NCBI RefSeq assembly: GCF_013386165.1
Contig: NZ_JACAOS010000003.1
Coordinates: 248,001-312,000, forward strand
Length of the DNA: 64,000 bases
From: Pseudomonas gingeri
Lineage (GTDB): Bacteria > Pseudomonadota > Gammaproteobacteria > Pseudomonadales > Pseudomonadaceae
Direction: 5' to 3'
Made by a program: the position numbers and the translations under genes. This document shows, piece by piece, positions 1 through 7,963 of the stretch; the first letter of the stretch is position 1; every line of letters starts with the position of its first letter. The notes below the pieces were generated by a model that saw only the letters and a list, made by a program, of their open reading frames with translations, made no database searches and had not been told where the DNA came from.

Positions 1-645
1 AACCAGCGGAGCATTTTCACCCAGGGGGTTCGCCAGTGCAGGGCCTCCCAGCCCCATGGAGATGGCGACTTTCAGGGTGGGTTGTCGCAGCAGCGTCAAA
101 AGGGTGTCTACACCGATCAGGTCGCTGGCGTCGCTGTCCCAGCCGAACAGGCTGGCGCCCGGGCCGGCGACGAGGCGCTTGCCATCCACCGCAGGCACCT
201 CGTCAGCGGGACACACCTCGCTGACCTGTTGCAACCAACTGAGCGGAGCGCTGATGTTGCCGCTGGCAACCAGCAGGCTGCGGCAGGCGAGGGTGGCGAG
301 AATCGGATAGGAAGCGTCCGGAAAGGCATCGATGAACTGCCAGTTCACCGGCAGGTTGATGCCCAGCAGTACCTGGCACCCCGGGCCATCTGGCTGCACA
401 CGCAGAAACACCGAGGGCTTTTTCACGCCCAGCAGCGTCTGCTCGGCGTATCCGCGCAGGACGCAGGCCTGAGCACTTTCGACCCAGCCCTGCTTGCTGT
501 GCAGCGTGAACTGCACAGGCAGGCCGAGCGCCTTGAAGACCGCGTCGCAGGGCGTACCCGGAAGCTTTGCGGTGTCCAAAACGCCCGATCGTTGCGCTTC
601 AGGAAATCCTTGTCGCAGATGTGCGAGCAGCTCTTTTGCGTCCAT
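1..645 (-). CDS. Unrecognised protein, 3' part cut by the window edge
   Basis: The minus strand is open from an ATG at 645 to the left edge (about 215 residues) with coherent Pseudomonas-like codon use. The protein starts MDAKELLAHLRQGFPEAQRS and contains no transmembrane stretch or signal peptide that I can see. I do not recognise a family. The same frame stays open a short way upstream of this ATG and no strong ribosome-binding site precedes it, so the start is uncertain. It lies 71 bases downstream of the small gene at 717-1058, in the same direction, so the two are probably one operon. The large plus-strand frames here are shadows of this gene. Confidence 0.6.
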   Translation of the reverse strand, partial: MDAKELLAHLRQGFPEAQRSGVLDTAKLPGTPCDAVFKALGLPVQFTLHSKQGWVESAQACVLRGYAEQTLLGVKKPSVFLRVQPDGPGCQVLLGINLPVNWQFIDAFPDASYPILATLACRSLLVASGNISAPLSWLQQVSEVCPADEVPAVDGKRLVAGPGASLFGWDSDASDLIGVDTLLTLLRQPTLKVAISMGLGGPALANPLGENAPLV

Positions 646-716
646 TGCGTATGCCGCCAGTGTTCCGAAGGCTGGTTGTTGCGAGCAGAGGGGTCGCCAA
701 CATCAGGTCAAGGGTT

Positions 717-1058
717 CTACGGGGTGTTTTTGGGCTTGAACTTGTGGCCCTTAGGATCGTATTCACCTTCGGCAACCAGTACCTCGAGGTTCTTGACCAC
801 CTCGTCGACTCCGGCGGCATGGATCAGCGACTTGGGTGGCTTGACCGCCACGTAGAGCTGACCACTATCCCCGATGGCAACCTGCAGCAGTTTGTCGATG
901 CTTGTCTCGTCGACAGTGTCCTCGCCTGTCTTGAGCTTGAACTGGTCGACCCCGAACAAGAAAGGGCTCTCGGCTGACGGGGCGCTGCCGGGGAGATCCA
1001 AGTTGACGTTGTAATTGTCCGAACCGAGGGTCAAGCGGAGGTTGATCGATACCTTCAT
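717..1058 (-). CDS. Small conserved-looking hypothetical protein (113 aa)
   Basis: A 113-residue protein starting MKVSINLRLTLGSDNYNVNL. The start is well supported: AAGGAG lies 7 bases before the ATG. It is acidic, without signal peptide or membrane segment, and rich in alternating hydrophobic/polar residues suggestive of beta strands. I cannot assign a family. The upstream position relative to the truncated gene at 1-645 suggests a small accessory partner of that larger protein. Confidence 0.65.
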   Translation of the reverse strand: MKVSINLRLTLGSDNYNVNLDLPGSAPSAESPFLFGVDQFKLKTGEDTVDETSIDKLLQVAIGDSGQLYVAVKPPKSLIHAAGVDEVVKNLEVLVAEGEYDPKGHKFKPKNTP

Positions 1059-1225
1059 TACGCACTCCTTGTGAGGTTGATGTCGGATGGCCAGTATGCT
1101 TAATTTCCTGTTCTGGTGAAAGGGCGATATCGGATACCTACCCAGAGGGCCCAGTAAGAGCGGGCAACCGTAGCCGTATCAGTAGACGGCAGCCCAGCAG
1201 TGTAGAACTCCGTAAGGAGAGCGAT

Positions 1226-1606
1226 ATGATCCGGTTAGCCGAGGCAAGTGATGAGTCCAACATCAGGAGTTGCGCTGAACAGGCCTACAGTCGTTATGTG
1301 CCGGTGATTGGGCGCAAGCCAGCCCCGACGCCGATTTCAGCACGCAGATAGCGGCAGGAGTGGTCTATGTGGCGACGGACGATCAAGCCAGCTTTCAGGG
1401 CTTTATTGTGTTCTATGCCAAAGAGGGGTATTTCCTGTTGGAGAACGTGGCCGTCCTGCCTAATGCAGCAGGACGTGGTGTTGGGAAGGCACTGATCAGC
1501 TTTTGTGAAGATGCTGCCCGACAGTACGGCGTGAACGCTGTCCATCTCTACACTAATAAAAAGATGACAGATAACCTCTCGATCTATCCCCGGCTCGGTT
1601 ATCAGA
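1226..1606 (+). pseudogene. GNAT-family N-acetyltransferase, frameshifted and 3'-truncated
   Basis: A good start (AAGGAG five bases before ATG 1226) opens a reading frame MIRLAEASDESNIRSCAEQA that stops at 1349. The expected continuation (ADFSTQIAAGVVYVATDD, then LENVAVLPNAAGRGVGKALI, the acetyl-CoA loop Q/RxxGxG/A) lies in another frame from about 1325, so a short indel separates the halves. The GNAT match ends at YPRLGY near 1606. Beyond that the frame runs into antisense transposase sequence of the IS remnant and ends at 1707. Known members acetylate amines or N-termini with acetyl-CoA. This copy should be non-functional because of both lesions. Confidence 0.75.
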
Positions 1607-1868
1607 TCAATCAGCCCTTGCTCGTTGAGCCTGAGGTGCAATCGCTTGAGCATCTGGCTGAACGTGCCTCGATTTCGCCAATCTCTGAACCGCTGGTAAA
1701 CGGTTGACCAAGGCCCAAAGCGCTCGGGCATATCACGCCATGCAGCTCCTGAGCACATCACCCACAATTTGCCATCGGAGGCTCCTGCCTTTTGATGGTC
1801 GCGGACTTTACTGGATCCTGGCTTTCGTGCGGCTTGAATGGGTTTCGAAGGTTTTCGTACGAAGCCTA
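1607..1868 (-). mobile_element. IS5-family insertion sequence remnant, copy 1 (left end plus transposase N-terminus)
   Basis: Reading the minus strand, a terminal inverted repeat TAGGCTTCGTACGAAAACC (1868 to 1850) is followed by a transposase N-terminus: MCSGAAWRDMPERFGPWSTV then YQRFRDWRNRGTFSQMLKRL, ending at GLIDL near 1607. This is the start of an IS5-family (IS427/ISL2-like) DDE transposase with its helix-turn-helix-like region. The element stops abruptly where it meets the acetyltransferase relic. About 100 bases are nearly identical to copy 2 (4632-4731), so both come from the same IS. It cannot transpose: the DDE part and the other end are absent. Confidence 0.8.
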
Positions 1869-2885
1869 GCGTTCTGAAAGCCTGCCGTGATCGCGGTGCC
1901 AGGCTAGCGTATCGCGAAGGGTCTGCTCGACAGGGCGAAACCGCAAGCCAAGCGCCTGTTCGCTCTTGTGCGGGTTGAAATGAGTGCGTCCGGCTTCGCG
2001 CACCATCAAGCGCACCGTCGCCATGCTCAACAGAACGGGGCGGCCGGTCAGGCGCGCATAGAGCTCCTGGACATAGGCCAATGCGTATAGCAGTGGCAAC
2101 GGCAATGTGCGTTTTGGCGTCTCGACGCCCGCTATCTGGCCCAACAACGCAACCAACTCACCCATTGCCATGTGTCGACCTGCCGCCAGGTAGCGCTCGC
2201 CACTGCGTCCGTGCTGGGCGGCGGCGATCTGTGCCAGGGCCACATCGCGGGCATCGACAACGGAGAAACTGCCGGGAACCAGGCCGGGCAGTTTGTTGTG
2301 CAGGACATCAATGAGCAGTTGGCCCGAGGAAGTCGGACCAAGATCGCCAGGGCCCCACATCCAGCCCGGTAGCACCATGCAGGCCTGCATGTCGGGATGT
2401 GCTTCGAGGAACGACAACACGACACGGTCGGCGCGGATTTTACTGCGATAGTAATCATCCGCGTCGGCTTCGGCCCGCAGGCAAGTCTCGTCGATGGGTG
2501 AGCCAGGTGCTCCGTTGAGCACGGCTATCGAGGACGTCTGGATAAAGCGCCGGATACCGGCTTTGTACGCCAGATCGAGCAAGTGCCGCGTACCTTCCAC
2601 GTTGATCCGTTCGAGCGCCTCCCAGTGGCTGCCGCCCTTGTAGTTATCCCGAAAGAACGCTGCGGTGTGAAATACCGTATCGCAGCCTAGCAGCGCCGGG
2701 GCGAATGCGTCGACATCGCCCATGTCACCGACGATCAATTCCACGCCTTGAAGATTCTTGAACTGCTGTTCACCTTTGCGTCTTGAGCGGACCAGGGCTT
2801 TGACCGCGCAGCCATGGGCGAGCAGTTCACGCACGAGGTTATTGCCCAACAGGCCGGTGGCGCCCGTAACGAATGTCGTGTGCAT
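1866..2885 (-). CDS. NAD(P)-dependent epimerase/dehydratase, dihydroflavonol-reductase-like (extended SDR)
   Basis: A 339-residue extended short-chain dehydrogenase. The Rossmann motif TGATGLLGNN is at residues 7-16, the strand-5 TSSIAVL serine follows mid-protein, and the catalytic Tyr-Lys pair is in DDYYRSK. Family members reduce or epimerise NDP-sugars, flavonoid-like carbonyls or sterol/hopanoid precursors. The substrate here is unknown. I chose MHTTF (2885) because the Rossmann fold begins directly after it. The frame itself extends upstream to 3002. The stop codon TAG overlaps the terminal repeat of the IS remnant, so the last residues may have been altered by the insertion. It is divergent from the LysR gene at 3133, which probably controls it. 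Confidence 0.8.
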   Translation of the reverse strand: MHTTFVTGATGLLGNNLVRELLAHGCAVKALVRSRRKGEQQFKNLQGVELIVGDMGDVDAFAPALLGCDTVFHTAAFFRDNYKGGSHWEALERINVEGTRHLLDLAYKAGIRRFIQTSSIAVLNGAPGSPIDETCLRAEADADDYYRSKIRADRVVLSFLEAHPDMQACMVLPGWMWGPGDLGPTSSGQLLIDVLHNKLPGLVPGSFSVVDARDVALAQIAAAQHGRSGERYLAAGRHMAMGELVALLGQIAGVETPKRTLPLPLLYALAYVQELYARLTGRPVLLSMATVRLMVREAGRTHFNPHKSEQALGLRFRPVEQTLRDTLAWHRDHGRLSER

Positions 2886-3099
2886 GGGGTCATGCCTCGC
2901 GCGCGTCAATTTTAAACGTGAATTCGGTGGAGTCATGCAGGGGGAAGCCTTCGCAAACCATGCGGCGGTTGAAGGCTTTGGTGGCGGGCTTTGCAGAGTC
3001 ATGAGGGGCGGTGGCCATACACTTCATTCCATTGGTTTTCGAGGACTGCCAATATGGCTTTTTCATTCATCACGAAAAACGGCGATTGCCGCATAATGG

Positions 3100-3117
3100 C
3101 TTTGCAAATTTGCAAAG
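3100..3117. promoter_or_regulatory. Perfect 18-bp palindrome, candidate LysR operator
   Basis: CTTTGCAAATTTGCAAAG reads the same on both strands and lies 15 bases before the LysR start, between it and the divergent dehydrogenase. It contains T-N11-A pairs typical of LysR-type boxes. Operator function is inferred. Confidence 0.55.
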
Positions 3118-3132
3118 TGGTGGGCAGAAGAT

Positions 3133-4071
3133 ATGGCGTCGCAAGCAAACTGGGATGATCTTCGCCTGTTACTGGCGATCTCGCGGCGCGGCAGTTTCCT
3201 GCAGGCCGGCCAATTGCTGGGCATTGCGGCGTCGACGGTTTCCCGACGGATCAGCCAGCTTGAAGGCGCACTCGGCGAGCCACTCGTTGAGCGCGGTGTT
3301 GAAGGCTGTTGGCTGACCGCACGCGGCCATTCCCTGGTTGAAGTGGCCCTGGCCGCAGAAGAGGGCTTGCGGCGTCAGGCCGCTGCCGCTGGGGCAACCC
3401 TGGAAACAGAGCTTTCGGGCAGTGTCCTGGTCAGTGCGGGGGAGGGGTTCTCGTCTTGCGTGCTGGAGGCTGCCCATCGCTTTACCTCCCTTCATCCACG
3501 TTGCTCGGTGGAGTTGCTGGTGACTGCCGACTTTCACAAGATCGCCCGCGGAGTGGCGGATATCGCGATCCGTACCGTTCACTTGGGCGAGCCATCGCTG
3601 GTTTATCGACCCATGGGCAAGCTGACCTATGGTGTCTTCGCCGACGCGGCTTATCTGCGGCGCTTCCCAAACGTGGTACCGGCGACGGTGTCCACTATCG
3701 CGTTGCTTGCGCCGCAGGACATGTTGCCGCAAATGCGCGCCGCCAAGGCTGCGGGCCTCAAGCGTGCGCCGATCAGCGTGAACTCGTTCGTGGCACAGCT
3801 AGAGGCCGTGAGGCGAGGGATGGGCGCTGCCGTGCTGCCTCGGCTACTGGCGAAGGACCTGATAGCGCTGTTTCCGGAGATCCCCCTGCCGGAGATGGAG
3901 GTCTATCTGGTGACCCGGCCGCAAGCATTGAAACAGGCCCATATACGAGGTTTTTTCGACCTCCTGGAGCAGGTGCTACGCGACGCTCTTTCTGTGGAGA
4001 GTCCGACGCCGCCGGCCTGTGCGCGGGTTGATGCAGAACGGCGAACCTCTAGATCGTCATTGCTGCGCTGA
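3133..4071 (+). CDS. LysR-family transcriptional regulator
   Basis: A 312-residue protein with an N-terminal winged helix-turn-helix (WDDLRLLLAISRRGSFLQAG, then STVSRRISQLEGALGEPLVE, residues about 5-60) and a LysR-type effector domain. The DNA-binding part resembles the subgroup with MDWDDLR-type starts. It is divergent from the short-chain dehydrogenase at 1866-2885, and the 18-bp palindrome between them is the likely binding site. The effector is unknown. The gene is followed by a 24-bp repeat and IS debris, so it marks the outer border of the catabolic region. Confidence 0.88.
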   Translation: MASQANWDDLRLLLAISRRGSFLQAGQLLGIAASTVSRRISQLEGALGEPLVERGVEGCWLTARGHSLVEVALAAEEGLRRQAAAAGATLETELSGSVLVSAGEGFSSCVLEAAHRFTSLHPRCSVELLVTADFHKIARGVADIAIRTVHLGEPSLVYRPMGKLTYGVFADAAYLRRFPNVVPATVSTIALLAPQDMLPQMRAAKAAGLKRAPISVNSFVAQLEAVRRGMGAAVLPRLLAKDLIALFPEIPLPEMEVYLVTRPQALKQAHIRGFFDLLEQVLRDALSVESPTPPACARVDAERRTSRSSLLR

Positions 4072-4126
4072 TTGTCTACAAGAGGACGGATACCTAGGTG
4101 TCGGTCAGTTTTCAATCAGCGCTAGG

Positions 4127-4150
4127 TGTTCAGTCTCGGAGAGTCATGGT
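4127..4150 (+). repeat. 24-bp direct repeat, left copy
   Basis: The 24 bases from 4127 (beginning TGTTCAGTCTCGG and ending GTCATGGT) recur exactly at 23963-23986 in the same orientation. The two copies enclose 19.8 kb of mainly catabolic genes. From here to the IS remnant at 4346 I see no gene. Confidence 0.75.
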
Positions 4151-4345
4151 CTAGTCGCGTTGAAGGTATTCGTGAACTGGTGATTGCTCTTACGCCATTC
4201 ATGGTGTGCCAGACGCGTTGAACTGTTTCGCCTCCAACATGAGGCGACAGGGCTGAGGAGAGCTCCTTGTCAGATCGTTTCTACCCAGTATCACGGGGCA
4301 GTTGCAAGTATGGGTTGTTGAGTGGCAGCTCTGGTAGCACATCGT

Positions 4346-4731
4346 TAGGCTCCGTACGAAAACGGCCAGCCGCCACCGGCAACGCTTGCGAGGATGGACA
4401 TGAGCGTCTTCAAGCAACGGCTGGGCATAGGCAATGTCGCTGGCCTGTCCGCCCGATAGCTTGAAGCACAGCGGTACTCCATTGGCATCGCAGAGCATGT
4501 GAATTTTCGTCGTAAGACCACCGCGACTTGGACCTGGCGCGTGTTCTTCTGGCTCTTCAAGCCCCCTTTTTTTCCGGCGCCTGAAGAGGCTCGGGTTGCC
4601 TTTACGGCTGAGGAATCGATCATCCAGGTGTCCAGATCAATCAGCCCTTGTTCGTTGAGCCTGAGGTGCAATCGCTTGAGCATCTGGCTGAACGTGCCTC
4701 GATTTCGCCAATCTCTGAATCGCTGGTAAAC
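4346..4731 (-). mobile_element. IS5-family insertion sequence remnant, copy 2 (transposase middle plus right end)
   Basis: On the minus strand this runs from VYQRFRDWRNRGTFSQMLKR through LIDLDTWMIDSSAVKATRAS (first DDE Asp region) to a run of seven A and five G near 4570. There the frame changes to LEEPEEHAPGPSRGGLTTKI HMLCDANGVPL, the classic IS5-group programmed-frameshift arrangement. It then breaks at KRCRWRLA and jumps directly to the inverted terminal repeat TAGGCTCCGTACGAAAACGG (4346-4365), matching 16 of 19 bases of the end in copy 1. The C-terminal DDE part is deleted and the 5' part is lost at 4731, so it is dead. Confidence 0.8.
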
Positions 4732-4741
4732 CGGGGCGTAC

Positions 4742-5430
4742 GTTCCGCTGCGCTGCGCCAGCGCCGGCAGCCAGGGCGTGGTGCTCAAGGCCGCCGACGA
4801 GCCGGCGGTAAATCTGGCGATCAAGCAATTAGCTGCCGCCGGTATTCCGGTAGTCACGCTGGTCACTGACCTTCCGCACAGCGAGCGTATCGGCTATGAC
4901 GGCATGGACAACCGCACGGCCGGGCAGACCGCCAAGTACCTGCTATCGCGGTGGCTGGCGCCACAGCCGCAGGACGTTGCCGTAGGCATCGGTAGCGAGC
5001 TGTTTCGCGGTGAAGAAGAGCGGGAGATGGGCTTTCGCATTTGGCTGCGCAGCCGTGCCGCGCATTTTCGAGTGCTGGACATCAGCGGTGGCTACGGGGT
5101 TTACGAGCGCACTTTCGAGCGTGTGGTCGAGGCGCTGAAACAGCACCCCGACCTCAGGGCGGTCTACAGCGTGGGCGGGGGCACCGGGCGATTGTTGATG
5201 CGTTCGCCGCACTGGATCGACCGCTTGAGGTGTTTATCGGCCACGACCTGGACGAGGAAAACCGGCAACTACTGGCCGAGGAGAAAATCGCCGCGATCAT
5301 CGACCACAACTTGCAGATCGATGCTCGCCACGTGTTCCTGTATATCCTGCAATCTCATCGCCAGTGGAAGGACGGGCCGATAGCGTCGTCACAGCTGCAG
5401 ATCGTCACGCCGTTCAATCTGCCTTACTGA
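4742..5430 (+). pseudogene. LacI-family sugar-responsive regulator, N-terminally truncated and frameshifted
   Basis: The frame beginning at the IS junction reads ASAGSQGVVLKAADEPAVNL, GIPVVTLVTDLPHSERIGYD, DNRTAGQTAKYLLSRW, all typical of the periplasmic-binding-protein-like effector domain of LacI/PurR regulators that bind sugars. The DNA-binding headpiece is missing, replaced by the IS remnant. A second lesion, apparently one lost base in a G run near 5176-5183, shifts the end into another frame (AIVDAFAALDRPLEVFIGHD to LQIVTPFNLPY). It ends 10 bases before the convergent maleylacetate reductase. It probably once regulated the adjoining sugar-linked catabolic genes. Confidence 0.8.
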
Positions 5431-5440
5431 CTCATCCGTT

Positions 5441-6508
5441 TTAGGCTGGACGAACGCCTTCGTACGCATCTTGCAGCAACTGCCGGATAGCCTTTGCTTC
5501 TATCGGCCGTGGGTTCCAGTAGGGGTTGGACAAGGCGATATCTGTCGCGCGATCGAGGTCGGCCTCGGTCAAGCCCAGGTCCTTCAGCCGGGTCGGTGCA
5601 CCCAGTGAACTGGACAGGTCGAACAGAGCTGCCGCCGGGCTGCAATCCTCAACGCTCAACGCCCGACAAATACGCGACAAGGCCGGTGCGGCAGACTGAT
5701 TGTAGGCAATAGCGTGCGGCAGTACGATGGTATGGGTTTGTGCATGGGGTAGGTTGAAACTGCCGCCCAGGGTGTGGCAAAGCTTGTGATGCAACGCCAT
5801 GCCGACGTTGCCGAGCACGGTACCGCAGAGCCAGGCGCCATACAGGCAGTCATCGCGGGCGTCGAGATCGCTTGGGTTTTGACGGATGGTTTTCATGCCG
5901 GCGGCGAGTGCTCGAATGCCTTCCTCGGCCATCAGCGACATCACCGGATTGCCGTCCTGGGCATACAAGCCTTCGGCGGCGTGGGCAATGGCGTTCATGC
6001 CGCTGGTGATGGACATATCGACTGGCAGGCTGACGGTAAGCTCCGAGTCGTAGATCACGGTTTTGGGCTGTACGCGCGGATCTTTACCGGTGCGCTTGAG
6101 GCCGTTTTCGGTCAGGCCGAATACTGGCGTCATCTCAGAACCGGCATAGGTGGTCGGGATTGCCAGGATAGGCAACCCGGAATCCATCGCAATGGCCTTG
6201 CCGAGACCTGTGGTTGAGCCGCCGCCAATCGCCACGGCGCAATCGGCACCCAGCTTGCGCGCGAGTTCGCGGGCTTCACGGGCGGTTTCGATGGGCACGT
6301 GCATGACGGCTTTGTCGAAAATATCCGCTGCACGGTTGCCGAGCAGTTGGGCAATATTTTCGGCTTGGGCGCGTTGTTCTGGCGTGCAGAGGACGAGTGC
6401 ACGCTTGGCGCCCAGTCGATCGATTTCCGCTTCCAACTGTTGCAGCGAACCTTGGCCGAAGATGACACGCGACGGTTGGCCATTGTAAATAAAAGGGGAT
6501 GTGGACAT
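5441..6508 (-). CDS. Maleylacetate reductase (iron-containing alcohol dehydrogenase family)
   Basis: A 355-residue protein, the usual length of maleylacetate reductases, which reduce maleylacetate to 3-oxoadipate with NAD(P)H. Visible family features are the nucleotide loop AIGGGSTTGLGKAIA, PTTYAGSEMTPVFGLTE, AIAHAAEGLYA and the metal-region histidines in MALHHKLCHTLGG and LPHAQTHTIVLPHA. I chose MSTSPFIYNG (6508), preceded by GGAGA. The frame extends to 6610 but that part overlaps the upstream gene. It sits 4 bases after the NTF2-like gene and downstream of a dioxygenase-like gene. It would handle the product of the hydroxyquinol 1,2-dioxygenase at 11122. Confidence 0.92.
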   Translation of the reverse strand: MSTSPFIYNGQPSRVIFGQGSLQQLEAEIDRLGAKRALVLCTPEQRAQAENIAQLLGNRAADIFDKAVMHVPIETAREARELARKLGADCAVAIGGGSTTGLGKAIAMDSGLPILAIPTTYAGSEMTPVFGLTENGLKRTGKDPRVQPKTVIYDSELTVSLPVDMSITSGMNAIAHAAEGLYAQDGNPVMSLMAEEGIRALAAGMKTIRQNPSDLDARDDCLYGAWLCGTVLGNVGMALHHKLCHTLGGSFNLPHAQTHTIVLPHAIAYNQSAAPALSRICRALSVEDCSPAAALFDLSSSLGAPTRLKDLGLTEADLDRATDIALSNPYWNPRPIEAKAIRQLLQDAYEGVRPA

Positions 6509-6512
6509 ATGT

Positions 6513-6926
6513 CTATTCTCCGCAAACAGGCAGGGATGATGAACGAGTGGCGATAGGGGTCGGTTGATAGGCAAACAATTGCCAATTCGTTCCTGTCCGC
6601 AGCCAGACATTTAACGTTCGGTTTTCGATTGTTTTAGCCACGCCATGAGAAGTGATATCGGCGACCATTTCGCCGAAAACCATGGCGGTGTCTCCTGATT
6701 GATAAACCTTATGAACAATGTGTTGAATGCGGTGATAGATAGAAAGTCTATCACGCAAGTTTTTCATGAAGCTGTCGCGGTTATCCACTTTGCCGCTGGA
6801 GTGGACGTAACTGAGTTCGGGATGAAGCAGACGCTGAATGTTCTCCAGGTCATTACTTTGCATCGCTTGATAACGTTGTTCTTCCAGCGCTGAAATCAAC
6901 GCCGTGATGGACGGCTCGTTGCTCAT
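6513..6926 (-). CDS. NTF2/SnoaL-like protein (DUF4440 type)
   Basis: A 137-residue single-domain protein with the cone-shaped NTF2-like pattern: ALEEQRYQAMQSNDLENIQR, LHPELSYVHSSGKVDNRDSF and RTLNVWLRTGTNWQLFAYQP. Such proteins act as small isomerases, hydratases or binding proteins in degradation and polyketide pathways. No catalytic residue can be assigned with confidence. It lies between the dioxygenase-like gene (38 bases upstream) and maleylacetate reductase (4 bases downstream), so it is presumably part of the same aromatic pathway. Confidence 0.8.
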   Translation of the reverse strand: MSNEPSITALISALEEQRYQAMQSNDLENIQRLLHPELSYVHSSGKVDNRDSFMKNLRDRLSIYHRIQHIVHKVYQSGDTAMVFGEMVADITSHGVAKTIENRTLNVWLRTGTNWQLFAYQPTPIATRSSSLPVCGE

Positions 6927-6964
6927 GGGGGCCTCGAGATTGGAATTGGCCAGGTAATCGACAA

Positions 6965-7792
6965 CTACGCCTTCGCCAGGAGGAAATCGAAGTCCAGGGT
7001 ATAGAACGGATCGCGGCTGACAGTCCCGTCCGGCGTCTCGCCGGGAGGTTGTTGAGCCCAGTGGGTGATCAGTGACGAGCGCACGCCGAACACAGCGTCG
7101 GAATCCAGGTAGGGATCACCTTCGCGGAAAACCTGAGTGACTAACCGTTTGTATCCGGGGGCACTGATCACGAACTCCAGATGCGCCGGGCGCCAGGCGT
7201 GGCGATTGAGTGCGGTGAGCATCATGCCGACAGGACCGTCATGGGGTACGCGGTGGTTTTGCGGCACGACGGTGGAAAAAAAGTATCGGCCGAGTTGGTC
7301 GGCTTGTAGCAAGGCACGCTCGGTGTTCAAGTCGCCACCTGCCTGGCTGACCTGAAGGTTAGCGGACGGCACCGGATTGCCTTTGGCGTCGCGAATGGTG
7401 CCATGCATGTACCCTTTGGCGCCGAGGAGCCCGGCACTGATGTCGGCACCCAGGTCATACACCGTGGCGTTGTGAATCTGTGGCACGTCGAAGGCTGTTG
7501 CCTCAGTGCAACCCGACGGCTTCCTGTCATTCTGAGCCAGCACCAGGGTCGACAGCCCCAACGTATGTGACAGGAGCACAAACTCCTGGCGATCGGACGA
7601 GCAGGCTTTGCCCACTTGTTCGAGAAAATAAATGCCGCTTCGCCACTCTTCTTCCGTCAGTTTGATATCGCGAGCGAAGGCATGAAGATGTTGTACGAGG
7701 CTGGTCATTACCTCGCACAAGCGCGCATCAGCGGTGCTGCTATTACGCGCCAATACGGCTTGTGTAATGGTCGCTTCGTCCAGATTTCGCAT
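6965..7792 (-). CDS. Intradiol-dioxygenase-family protein with altered iron site
   Basis: A 275-residue homologue of hydroxyquinol 1,2-dioxygenase: the N-terminal helical dimerisation region (residues about 10-85), then the beta-sandwich with VPHDGPVGMML and RPAHLEFVISAPGYKRLVTQ. Compared with the canonical enzyme at 11122, the stretch with the first iron-ligand Tyr (DDGFYD) is missing, the second ligand Tyr (HYPIP) is His180 (NHRVP), and the last His (HLHF) is Glu206 (HLEF). Only His204 is kept. The start MRNLDE has AAGGAG 6 bases upstream. It heads a three-gene operon with the NTF2-like protein and maleylacetate reductase, divergent from LysR 7964. Ordinary catechol or hydroxyquinol cleavage is doubtful. 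Confidence 0.8.
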   Translation of the reverse strand: MRNLDEATITQAVLARNSSTADARLCEVMTSLVQHLHAFARDIKLTEEEWRSGIYFLEQVGKACSSDRQEFVLLSHTLGLSTLVLAQNDRKPSGCTEATAFDVPQIHNATVYDLGADISAGLLGAKGYMHGTIRDAKGNPVPSANLQVSQAGGDLNTERALLQADQLGRYFFSTVVPQNHRVPHDGPVGMMLTALNRHAWRPAHLEFVISAPGYKRLVTQVFREGDPYLDSDAVFGVRSSLITHWAQQPPGETPDGTVSRDPFYTLDFDFLLAKA

Positions 7793-7929
7793 CTTGACTC
7801 CTTGGTTTTCTAAAGCCCGAAGCACGCTTGCGATTGGCGAGATACGTCTTGGGCCGCTCTTTTCAGGTCATAGCGCTGCACGTTATAGTTCCGCACAGCG
7901 TTGAAAAAGGCCGCCTGCGAAATTCTTTA

Positions 7930-7943
7930 TTTCATATATGAAA
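7930..7943. promoter_or_regulatory. Palindrome between divergent dioxygenase-like and LysR genes
   Basis: TTTCATATATGAAA is a perfect 14-bp palindrome inside an AT-rich stretch (TTTATTTC to AAAAATAAA) 20 bases before the LysR start. It is a candidate autoregulatory or divergent operator. Function is inferred from position. Confidence 0.45.
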
Positions 7944-7963
7944 AAATAAAAACGGAGCAATGA

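Noticed and set aside
82..855. Long plus-strand open frame at the left edge
   Set aside because: It is antisense to the coherent minus-strand coding sequence at 1-645 and part of 717-1058, and its translation shows no family pattern.
1294..1767. 157-codon minus-strand transposase-like gene
   Set aside because: Only its N-terminal half is transposase; after GLIDL it continues into antisense of the acetyltransferase relic, so it is not a functional gene.
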